A DNA stretch of 64,000 nt from Croceicoccus hydrothermalis (GTDB lineage Bacteria; Pseudomonadota; Alphaproteobacteria; Sphingomonadales; Sphingomonadaceae), in assembly GCF_022378335.1 (NCBI RefSeq), contig NZ_JAIQCI010000011.1, positions 1 through 64,000 of the forward strand. The letters are read 5' to 3'. Numbering within the stretch: position 1 is the stretch's first letter; the number at the start of each line of letters is the position of its first letter. The notes beneath the pieces are model-generated. The model searched no databases. It was not told where the DNA came from and was given only the letters and a program-made list of their open reading frames with translations. Shown piece by piece: positions 41,760 through 49,184 of this stretch. The translations under genes were made by a program, and so were the position numbers.

Positions 41760-42545
41760 TCAGAAGCGTGTGCGTGGCCCATTATTAGGCGTAATCCCGA
41801 GATCGACGATCGCGTCATCGCCAAATAGCTCTGGCATTTCGGATTCTCGGGTCTTTATAGTCACAATCTCCGCGCGCTTCACGACCGCGATTGAATCCGC
41901 GCCAACAAGATAGATGTTCTCAGCGTCGGCTGCAATCTGCACTCCGGTCGCGTTTTCTCCGCTGGAAAGATGATAGGTATCACATTCGCCTGCTTCACAC
42001 CCGCTGGCAACACGATCGTCTACTGCACCAAGTCGGAGTCCCGCTGCGGCGAAGCCAATACCCATAGGTATGGTGGAAAATAACGTAACGCTCACGAAGA
42101 CGGTGAAAATATCAAGCCAGTGGAGACTGCGGTAGTTCATCCTGTTCCAAAACGCCCTCGCCTCTTCGGACCAGTCTGTACGTAAGTGTTCGCGCTCCTG
42201 ATTTCGAAACAAAAACTTGAGAGCCGTATACCCGATCGCAGCGACGACCAAAACAACTGGCCACCAGGGCAAAGGGGCCAAAGCCCGCAGGAGGTTGAGA
42301 CAAATACTAATCGTTCCAAGAGCGCCTGCCGCGACTGTCTGATCGAACGAACCGAGGAAAGCGTCGAGCGGAATCCCCGTTGCGGCACTAAGGGTGAGAG
42401 CCTTGGTGAACCCTACGAAGTAAAGAGTAGCGGCGGTCGCTGCTGCCCGCTTCAGTACGACAGTTAGAAGACGTCTCCGGATTTCCACCCCCTTAGGAGG
42501 TTCGCTCCACCGATCTTGCGAAACGGCCTCTTCGGCAACACTCAT
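41760..42545 (-). CDS. Multi-pass membrane hypothetical protein
   Basis: A 261-residue protein with four hydrophobic segments (about residues 35-60, 70-90, 92-112 and 145-170), then a 90-residue soluble C-terminal domain containing two Cys (CEAGECDTY) and beta-strands (AADAENIYLVGADSIAVVKRAEIV). It is transcribed just before the thermonuclease-like gene, ten bases apart, so they may be co-expressed. Family not recognised. The membrane plus soluble layout would suit an effector, but this is speculation. Confidence 0.55.
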   Translation of the reverse strand: MSVAEEAVSQDRWSEPPKGVEIRRRLLTVVLKRAAATAATLYFVGFTKALTLSAATGIPLDAFLGSFDQTVAAGALGTISICLNLLRALAPLPWWPVVLVVAAIGYTALKFLFRNQEREHLRTDWSEEARAFWNRMNYRSLHWLDIFTVFVSVTLFSTIPMGIGFAAAGLRLGAVDDRVASGCEAGECDTYHLSSGENATGVQIAADAENIYLVGADSIAVVKRAEIVTIKTRESEMPELFGDDAIVDLGITPNNGPRTRF

Positions 42546-42671
42546 TTAGCACGCTCCCTTCGAGCCCCAACTTGAATGACGCATGTAAAGTAGGGCAAAG
42601 AGGTACTCTTCGCACGCTCGATGAAGACTGAATTGATCCGAACTTTTGGCCAAACCCGCCTCTGGGCGTGC

Positions 42672-43820
42672 CTAGAGAAAACCTTCGCCGGCGTGTTCCC
42701 TAAACCGCTCGTGATCGCGCACATATTCAGCCACCATGTCGATCGAGGCGTGTCGGCTGTGCTCCTTCATCTTGAACAGATTGGCGTTCTGCCGCCCTGC
42801 TTCGGTCAGGAATCCGGCGCGCAGCGAATGGCCGGAGAACATTTCGGGCGGATAGCCGGCAGCAGCAGCCGCCGCTTTGACCACCAGCGCCACGCCTTGC
42901 GCGCTCATCGCCTTCTCGGTCAGCCGGCCTTGCGGGGTCAGCTTGCGGAACACCGGCCCCGAAGTGATCGCGGCCTTTTCGAGCCAGGCCTTATAATGGC
43001 GGACCGGTTCGAGCCGCCGGCCGTCGAGGATCGCGACCTTCTGACCCTTGCCCTCCTGGTCGGTCTTGGACGAGGGGATGCGGATGAGCAAACCACGCGG
43101 CTCCTCCGCCACGCGTTCGACGGTGATGGTGACCAGTTCGGAGCGGCGCAGCGCGCCGGCCATGCCGATCGCCAGCAAAGCGCGATCGCGATAATGGCGC
43201 AGCTCCTCGCCCGCGATTGCGCGCAGCATGTCGCGCAGCACGTCGCCATCGGCGGCGCGCTTCTTGACCGGTTCCTCGTCCTTCTTATCCCTGCGGATCG
43301 CGCGCATCGCTTTCTCGAGCCGTGCGGCATCGGGCTGCGAAGTCGGCGGTTCGGCGCCGGCGGCACGATGGGCGAACACGATCGCCGCCAGGCGGCGGCC
43401 GATCGAGGCTTTCGAGAGCGGCTTGCCCTTGGAATGGCGCGTGCCGTTCTCGGCGATGTCGGTGAGGAAGGCGGCCGCGACCTGCGGGCTCGCCGGCAAC
43501 GGATTGTAGCGCCGTTCGGCGCACCATTCGACGAACAGCGTCCAGTCCGAGCGATAGGCGCGCAACGTAGTCTCGGCTGAGGCGCGGCTGACATAGCGAT
43601 CGACCCGCTCTTTATCGTCGGGCTCGAGCTGCGGCAGATACGGTTCTAGCGCCGTCACTCCGTCGAGCGCGACCAGCGCGCCGGCGACGATCGCATCGAG
43701 ATCGCCCGGACTGCTGGCCGCGGCCGCGGCGCCTGGTTCATCATCCTCGGGTGGAGGATTGCCGTCGGGATCCATCGCGCTATCCTCGCCTGTCCGATCT
43801 TTAAGGAAATCATCCGGCAT
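42672..43820 (-). CDS. Tyrosine recombinase / integrase
   Basis: A 382-residue tyrosine recombinase with a complete catalytic set: Arg225 (GALRRSEL), His331 and Arg334 (GHSLRAGF), His357 (EHSRHASI) and Tyr366 (VAEYVRDH). A SAM-like core-binding domain spans about residues 70-180. The first 60 residues are acidic and disordered. Such enzymes integrate or invert mobile DNA. No att site or directional cargo could be assigned. It sits between the SOS cassette and VapBC inside the accessory region. Confidence 0.92.
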   Translation of the reverse strand: MPDDFLKDRTGEDSAMDPDGNPPPEDDEPGAAAAASSPGDLDAIVAGALVALDGVTALEPYLPQLEPDDKERVDRYVSRASAETTLRAYRSDWTLFVEWCAERRYNPLPASPQVAAAFLTDIAENGTRHSKGKPLSKASIGRRLAAIVFAHRAAGAEPPTSQPDAARLEKAMRAIRRDKKDEEPVKKRAADGDVLRDMLRAIAGEELRHYRDRALLAIGMAGALRRSELVTITVERVAEEPRGLLIRIPSSKTDQEGKGQKVAILDGRRLEPVRHYKAWLEKAAITSGPVFRKLTPQGRLTEKAMSAQGVALVVKAAAAAAGYPPEMFSGHSLRAGFLTEAGRQNANLFKMKEHSRHASIDMVAEYVRDHERFREHAGEGFL

Positions 43821-44065
43821 TTAGTCCGGCGGTATTCTGCGATTCCTTCGTCGGTGTTTAAGGAGAACGGACAGGTAGCGGACCGCCCTCTTGCTGGCCA
43901 GATTGTTTTTAGCGGGAATCAGCCTTATCGCTAGAAAGGCGGTGTGCCAGAGGCGCTGTGATGTGTCGCGAAATGGAGGCGATGCCATAAGCTGGATGTT
44001 TTGCCGTCTTTCGCATACATGTCAGAAATGCAGCAGGAAGCATCGCAAATCTAGCGAGGTCAAAC

Positions 44066-44311
44066 ATGTTAATCCAGGTCTTGATAGCGGCGAACGGGCG
44101 CATGAGCCTGCCGGCTGACATTCGCAAGCGCCTCGGGCTTTCCGACGGCGGCGCGGTATTTATCGAGGAGACGCAGGACGGCCTGGTGCTGCGCACCGCG
44201 GCGCAATCGGTCGCCCACGCGCAGGGATTGGCGAAAAAGTACACTAGCGGACAGCCGGACAGCGGCGTTGCGGGATTTCTCGCCCGGCGCCAGGAGGATA
44301 GCGGCGCATGA
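44066..44311 (+). CDS. AbrB/VapB-like antitoxin
   Basis: An 81-residue protein. Residues 8-47 form a swapped-hairpin AbrB/SpoVT domain: NGRMSLPADIRKRLGLSDGG followed by LVLRTAAQ. The tail is the probable toxin-binding part. Its stop overlaps the PIN-domain gene start (ATGA), typical of VapBC operons, in which antitoxin and toxin jointly repress their promoter. Confidence 0.85.
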   Translation: MLIQVLIAANGRMSLPADIRKRLGLSDGGAVFIEETQDGLVLRTAAQSVAHAQGLAKKYTSGQPDSGVAGFLARRQEDSGA

Positions 44312-44697
44312 ATCCGTTTGCGCTCGACGCCTCCGCGCTGATCGCGATGCTCAAGCAAGAGCGCGGCGCGGCCAAAGTGGCCAAGGCTATTGCCTCGGCC
44401 CGGCTGTGCGCGGTCAACTATGCCGAAGTGGTCAGCCACTTTGCCTTCCTGGGAATGCCGGACGCTGACATCGACGCAATGCTCGATCCGCTGCCCATCG
44501 AAATCGTCCCGGCCGACCGTTCACTCTCGCGGATTGCCAGCAACCTGAGAAGTGTGACGTCAGAAGCAGGGCTGTCGCTGGGCGACTGCTACTGTCTGGC
44601 ACTGGCACAAAGAGACGGCCTGCCAGCGTGGACCTGCGACAGGAATTGGGATATCGTCGCGGAAGCGGCGGGGGTTAAGGTCGTCCAGGTGCGGTGA
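44308..44697 (+). CDS. VapC-like PIN-domain toxin
   Basis: A 129-residue PIN RNase. Acidic residues are Asp8 (ALDASALIA), Glu near 40 (NYAEVVSHF), the Asp in LSLGDCYCLALAQ and Asp in WTCDRNW. The lengths and order match VapC. It would cleave tRNA or rRNA when the antitoxin is lost. It is the second gene of the module starting at 44066. Confidence 0.88.
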   Translation: MNPFALDASALIAMLKQERGAAKVAKAIASARLCAVNYAEVVSHFAFLGMPDADIDAMLDPLPIEIVPADRSLSRIASNLRSVTSEAGLSLGDCYCLALAQRDGLPAWTCDRNWDIVAEAAGVKVVQVR

Positions 44698-44879
44698 GCG
44701 GATCGGCTGAGAGGAAGACCTGAATATCCGACGTTCGGAGGTCCGAAACACCTTGCCAAAAGCCGCCGTACAGTCACATCAGTGACCACGTTTTTGATCG
44801 AATGGCATTGCGACAAACCTGACGTTCATGACGAGATGTCTAACGTCAGGTCTTGGCAAGTAGCCGGAAGTCTATCCGT

Positions 44880-46082
44880 CTAGTTCGAGCAAGGTCTGAT
44901 GACGAACTTAGCCAGCGCTGGATCATACACGCGCTGTGTAATGGTGCCGTCGCCGATCCGCGAGACCAGCTCGTTGATGATTGAAAGCGGGGCAAGGAAC
45001 CATTCGCGTGGCTGCACGATTTTGCCGAACCGGTCACCCGCTGATAGATCAAGGCGGGCAGGCCCGAGCGCGCGATGGATCAGCCGTTCCAGCTTAATTC
45101 GATTGATGTTGTAGAGTTTGTATTCAGCAACGACCTCGACATCCGCGAGCAGGAAAGTCGGATCGTTTCGCGCGTTGGCAATCCGGCTGATAACCGGTTG
45201 TCCTGTCACACCGATCTTATGGATCAGGTCGCGATGCTCGTCGACGTAGGGATGCGATGATTTGCTGCGGAGTACATAGATGGTGCCGCTCTCCAGATCG
45301 TCGGGCTCCGCGATGTCTCCGAAGAGCGGACCTGCGCTTTGCTCGCTCACGCGCCTAGCGGTCTCGTCCCGATAGAGCGACTTCTGGAATGAACGTGATA
45401 GGACCGTCGCCTCAGTTGCGTTGTCATAGATCACACGCACACGGCGATCGGCCCGCTCATACTGGGTCGTGAAGGCCTCGGTCGAGGCGGCGATGTAAGC
45501 GAGTTGTCCGCCGACGATGAAGAAGTTCCCCGGCTGGATTTCGGCCAGTGTAACCTCGGAATTGCCGAGCGCCTTGGCTTGCCTGCTACCGGCCTTCAGA
45601 TCGACCTGCACCGCGTCGAACAGCGGCTTGAAGTCTTCGAAATCCTCGCACCTCTCACGGTTGGCGATCTCTTCAGCCGCTCTCTTCTCGGCCCGAGAAC
45701 TCACATGCCGCAGCTTTGTAATGTCATCTTCCGAGCCCGGTTGGATGCCGAGCTCTGCCAAAAGTGCAGTGTCGTCGAGTTCGCCCGATGGTTTCCCTAA
45801 CGGCTCGGCTGCATCCAGAATGCTGTCCGGGTCCATGCTCGCCAGGAGCTCTTGCGCTTCGGGAAGCGCGCGAAGCCTCTCAAGGCGGACAGCATAGAGG
45901 CGCTCGAAGATGTCATGATTCTCCCCGTGCCTGGGGAGGCGTCCATGCTCTTTGACGAAACTCTGTATGTCCTCGAATCCCGCTATGATGCGTTCCTGAA
46001 GCGGGGTCAGCTTTCGAACTGGCTCGGGTGCTGTTTCGACACCAAGCTCGGCCAGCAGTTCGAGGTCACTCAATTCAGCCAT
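44880..46082 (-). CDS. GIY-YIG (T5orf172-like) nuclease-domain protein
   Basis: A 400-residue protein. The N-terminal 100 residues have two similar segments (LELLAELGVETAPEP and ALLAELGIQPGSED) that may bind a partner. The C-terminal domain from about residue 265 reads GTIYVLRSKSSHP, then IHKIGVTGQPVISRIANARNDP and KLERLIHRALGPARLDL, the GIY-YIG/T5orf172 layout with the catalytic Arg and Glu candidates. The start ATG 46082 overlaps the end of the upstream helicase gene by eight bases. It is the last gene of the methyltransferase/helicase locus and would supply the DNA-cutting activity. Confidence 0.75.
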   Translation of the reverse strand: MAELSDLELLAELGVETAPEPVRKLTPLQERIIAGFEDIQSFVKEHGRLPRHGENHDIFERLYAVRLERLRALPEAQELLASMDPDSILDAAEPLGKPSGELDDTALLAELGIQPGSEDDITKLRHVSSRAEKRAAEEIANRERCEDFEDFKPLFDAVQVDLKAGSRQAKALGNSEVTLAEIQPGNFFIVGGQLAYIAASTEAFTTQYERADRRVRVIYDNATEATVLSRSFQKSLYRDETARRVSEQSAGPLFGDIAEPDDLESGTIYVLRSKSSHPYVDEHRDLIHKIGVTGQPVISRIANARNDPTFLLADVEVVAEYKLYNINRIKLERLIHRALGPARLDLSAGDRFGKIVQPREWFLAPLSIINELVSRIGDGTITQRVYDPALAKFVIRPCSN

Positions 46083-48138
46083 TGCTGGCCTCTTTGGTGG
46101 CGTGGCGTTGGAGGAAAGCGATGCCCTCGGCCATCTTGCGTTCCCAAGCATCTTGAGAAGTTAGCGACGGCAGCCGTCCGCGCTCCCGCTTGAATTCCAG
46201 CGCGCGCTCGGCAAGTGCGCGTGCTTCTTCATAGGTCAGTTTGTCCTTCTTTGCGTTGATGACCGCCTGAACCTGCAACAGGGTCTTTGCATCCATGGAC
46301 TTAGCCAAAACAGCAATCGTTGCCTCGAAAGGATTGACCCGGTCGATGAGATCGATGTCGAGCTCCGTCACGCTGAGCGCGAACCTGCGCACGCCTTCTA
46401 TGAAGGCGGTATTTGCTTTGATCTCGCCGTCACCATCGCTTGTCAGGACAGCTTTGGCTTGCTGGGTCAACGTCATCGCTGCAACCGCCTGTTGGCGGAC
46501 CGCTTCCTGATCGTGTTCGCTCAGCTCGGGGTACTTTTCCCGAATGATCTTGCCCATCTTGAGTTGGGTCAGCTCTTCTGGAACCACATCGGGGTCGAAT
46601 ACGCCGCGTTCGACCACTGCCTTGTCCTGCACAAAGGTCGCAATGACCTCGTTGAGATCCTCACGGCAGATACGCGTTGCCTCGACGCTCTTTGGCAGTT
46701 TGAGACCCTTGATCTCGAAATGCATCTGGCCGTGATCGTTCACGCCAAAATTGGTTTCACCTTCCTTGTATCCACCCGGCCCGTAGTCGAAGTCCGGTTT
46801 CGGACCCGCGTCCTTTGGGGTGAAGTCGAAGCGGGGTGCGAGCACCTGCTCCATGAGCAAGCTCGCCGCAATCGCCTTGAGGTAATCGTTGATCGCGTCG
46901 ACTACGAGCAGGCTGTCCGCAGCCGGTTCGGCGATCAGATTGGTAAAGCGAGCGCGGGTCTTGCCCGGCGCATCACGGGTTGCCCGGCCAATGATCTGGA
47001 TGATTTCAGTCAGGCTGGAGCGATAGCCGACCGTCAGCGCGTGTTCGCACCAGATCCAGTCGAAGCCTTCTTTCGCCATACCCAGCGCGATGATGATGTC
47101 GATGAAGTCGCGATCCGATCGCGCATCGGGCGATTTCAGGGCTGCGGCGACGCGGTCGCGCTTGGCGGAATCGTCGTCGACGAGGTCGGCCACTTTGATC
47201 ACGTTCCCGGCAGCCGTTCTGATGAGGTGGAACCCTGTCTCGGGATCAATGCCCTGCCAGTCGCCGAGGTGGTTCATGATATCCTCGGCTTCGCGATGCT
47301 TGTCTTTCAGGCTCTCGCGCGAATTGACCGATGGGATGTGGACGATGGTTTTCACCGTCGGATCGAGCAGCGCTGAAATCTTCTCGGTGTAAGGCCCGGT
47401 GTAGAAGCTGTAGCCGATATCGAGCGTCTTGAGATACTCGTAGCCATTGAGCTGCTGGTAGTAGGTGTAGGTAACCGTCTCGAACTTGGCTTCGTCTTCG
47501 GGCGCAAGCACCGGAATGGCATCGCCACGGAAATAGCTGCCCGTCATCGCCACGACATGCGCCATGTCGCGCCCGATCAGCTGCGCGAGCTGCGCGCCGA
47601 GGCGGTTGCCGGCATCAGCGGAGACATGGTGGAATTCGTCGATTGCGACCAGGCGGTCGTCGAATGCTTCCGGTCCAAGCTCGTCGAAAGCGAAGCGGAA
47701 CGTGGCGTGTGTGCAGACGAGCACCTTTTCATCGCTCGCAAGGAATTCGCCGACCGCCTTCACCTTGGACTTCGCGACCTTGGGATCATCGGCACCCGGC
47801 GTGTTGCACAGGTTCCATTGCGGGGCGACGTTCCAGTCGGTGAAGAATCCGTACTTGCTCAATGGTTCGCTGCTGAAACTCGCGCCGATCGAGCGTTCGG
47901 GCACGCAGATGATGGCCTGCCGGACATTCTGGTTGGCCAGCTTGTCGAGCGCGATGAACATGAGCGCACGTGATTTGCCCGAGGCGGGCGGGGACTTGAT
48001 CAGCAGATATTGCTCACCGCGCTTCTCATAGGCTTGCGCCTGCATAGGGCGCATGCCCAGCTCGTCCGACTTGGCCGACACGCCGGTCCGGGCGGTCGTG
48101 AACGATACGGCGGGAATGATTTGATCCTTGGCGCTCAT
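46075..48138 (-). CDS. SF2 DEAD/DEAH-box helicase
   Basis: A 687-residue helicase of the restriction-enzyme type. It has motif I KSPPASGKS (48-56), motif II DEFH (167-170), motif III MTGSYF, and motif VI QIIGRATRD near 430. It lacks a recognisable nuclease domain of its own. I chose ATG 48138 because it overlaps the RelE-like stop (ATGA), and the N-terminal extension to 48264 overlaps that gene. The next gene, a GIY-YIG protein, overlaps its stop. Together they resemble the translocase plus nuclease of a restriction system. Confidence 0.85.
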   Translation of the reverse strand: MSAKDQIIPAVSFTTARTGVSAKSDELGMRPMQAQAYEKRGEQYLLIKSPPASGKSRALMFIALDKLANQNVRQAIICVPERSIGASFSSEPLSKYGFFTDWNVAPQWNLCNTPGADDPKVAKSKVKAVGEFLASDEKVLVCTHATFRFAFDELGPEAFDDRLVAIDEFHHVSADAGNRLGAQLAQLIGRDMAHVVAMTGSYFRGDAIPVLAPEDEAKFETVTYTYYQQLNGYEYLKTLDIGYSFYTGPYTEKISALLDPTVKTIVHIPSVNSRESLKDKHREAEDIMNHLGDWQGIDPETGFHLIRTAAGNVIKVADLVDDDSAKRDRVAAALKSPDARSDRDFIDIIIALGMAKEGFDWIWCEHALTVGYRSSLTEIIQIIGRATRDAPGKTRARFTNLIAEPAADSLLVVDAINDYLKAIAASLLMEQVLAPRFDFTPKDAGPKPDFDYGPGGYKEGETNFGVNDHGQMHFEIKGLKLPKSVEATRICREDLNEVIATFVQDKAVVERGVFDPDVVPEELTQLKMGKIIREKYPELSEHDQEAVRQQAVAAMTLTQQAKAVLTSDGDGEIKANTAFIEGVRRFALSVTELDIDLIDRVNPFEATIAVLAKSMDAKTLLQVQAVINAKKDKLTYEEARALAERALEFKRERGRLPSLTSQDAWERKMAEGIAFLQRHATKEASNG

Positions 48139-48461
48139 TTGAAAAGCTCGCTGTGTGTTCCGGCGCGGGTGAAGAATATGCCGCCGCCGGGTGCCGGAAT
48201 GTCTTCCACACGATAGATGAGCAGGAAATCGCCACCGACATGGCATTCGCGGTGACCCTGCCATTCACCCTTGAGTGCGTGGTCTTTCCATTCGGGGCCA
48301 AGAGGTGCGTCATTGGCGATAAGCATCAGCATGACCTGCTTGAGCCTTTTCATATCGTATCGGCCCGAACGCGACAGCCGCTCGAAGTCCTTCAGGAATG
48401 ACTTCGCATAGCCAATCGTCCGGGGCAGCGCGGTGCGCTTGCTCGCAACTGGTTTTCTCAA
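48135..48461 (-). CDS. RelE/YafQ-family toxin
   Basis: A 108-residue RelE-superfamily toxin. The helix LKDFERLSRSGRYD precedes APLGPEWKDHALKGEWQGHRECHVGGDFLLIYRV, the family's core with the conserved His-Glu-Cys-His and the DFLLIYR strand. It would cut mRNA on the ribosome. It overlaps the antitoxin by four bases on one side and the helicase start on the other (ATGA), so the toxin-antitoxin pair is embedded in the larger operon. Confidence 0.85.
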   Translation of the reverse strand: MRKPVASKRTALPRTIGYAKSFLKDFERLSRSGRYDMKRLKQVMLMLIANDAPLGPEWKDHALKGEWQGHRECHVGGDFLLIYRVEDIPAPGGGIFFTRAGTHSELFK

Positions 48462-48769
48462 GACTTCGGTTTTCCGGCCTCACGCAGGGCTTTGCTCTCT
48501 TCCTCGAGCTCGGCAAACATGTCTTCTGCCTTGTCGAACCGAGGCGTGCCGCCATTTTTGAAGAACTCATCCGCCTCTTCCATCGCCGCGCGGGTTTCCG
48601 CATTGGGAACCTTGAGCTCCAGCGGAAAAGCCTGATCGGTGGCGATGCGATGGAACAGCAGGCGCACGGCATCGGCGGTCGACAGCCCCATTGCCGCCAG
48701 CGCCTCGGTTGCACGTTCTTTCAGATCATTGTCCATTCGGACATGAATCATCGAGCTATGAGCATTCAT
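48458..48769 (-). CDS. RelB/DinJ-family antitoxin
   Basis: A 103-residue protein with an N-terminal ribbon-helix-helix (MIHVRMDNDLKERATEALAAMGLSTADAVRLLFHRI), the RelB/DinJ signature, and an acidic C-terminal region that probably wraps the toxin. Its stop overlaps the toxin start. It probably represses its own promoter. The run AACACCTCCTGT upstream on the plus strand corresponds to an AGGAGGTGTT ribosome site. Confidence 0.85.
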   Translation of the reverse strand: MNAHSSMIHVRMDNDLKERATEALAAMGLSTADAVRLLFHRIATDQAFPLELKVPNAETRAAMEEADEFFKNGGTPRFDKAEDMFAELEEESKALREAGKPKS

Positions 48770-48817
48770 AACACCTCCTGTATCTCAAATGAGAGATAAC
48801 CAAGAAGGGTGCATTGG

Positions 48818-49159
48818 TCAATCGAGTTCAATGAGCTCTCGAACCACGAATTCTGAGGACGATCCGTCTTCCAAATCCTTCATGTAGAAACGTTCGCCGA
48901 CTTCAATGGCCCGGTCAAAAATCTGCATTTCTCCATAGCGTTCCGCGTGGCTGTCCTCCGGGTCGCCGCCGAAGTCCACCGAACCGTCTGGCTTGAAAAT
49001 CACAGGGCGACACCAGTTGTTGCCCTTCGGGATTCCCCACCATCCGGAATGGGGGATGGCGTGGGAAATTGTCTTATCGTCATTGAGTGGGACAGTGACG
49101 ACTAGTGGCGACGGCTCGTCATGGTTCACTTGGTCGAACCGGATTCTTACTAACTTCAT
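48818..49159 (-). CDS. Hypothetical protein within the methyltransferase locus
   Basis: A 113-residue acidic soluble protein (starts MKLVRIRFDQVNHDEP) with predicted beta-strands and no signal peptide. A GGAGGGAAG ribosome site precedes the ATG on the minus strand. It lies between the methyltransferase and RelBE genes on the same strand. It is not recognised. As a small gene in a defence locus it could be an anti-restriction or specificity helper, but nothing in the sequence shows this. Confidence 0.6.
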   Translation of the reverse strand: MKLVRIRFDQVNHDEPSPLVVTVPLNDDKTISHAIPHSGWWGIPKGNNWCRPVIFKPDGSVDFGGDPEDSHAERYGEMQIFDRAIEVGERFYMKDLEDGSSSEFVVRELIELD

Positions 49160-49184
49160 CTTCCCTCCGCGGTCTGGTCTAGGC

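Noticed and set aside
46459-47376. Plus-strand frame of 305 residues opposite the helicase
   Set aside because: The helicase motifs on the minus strand are clear. The plus frame is an antisense shadow.
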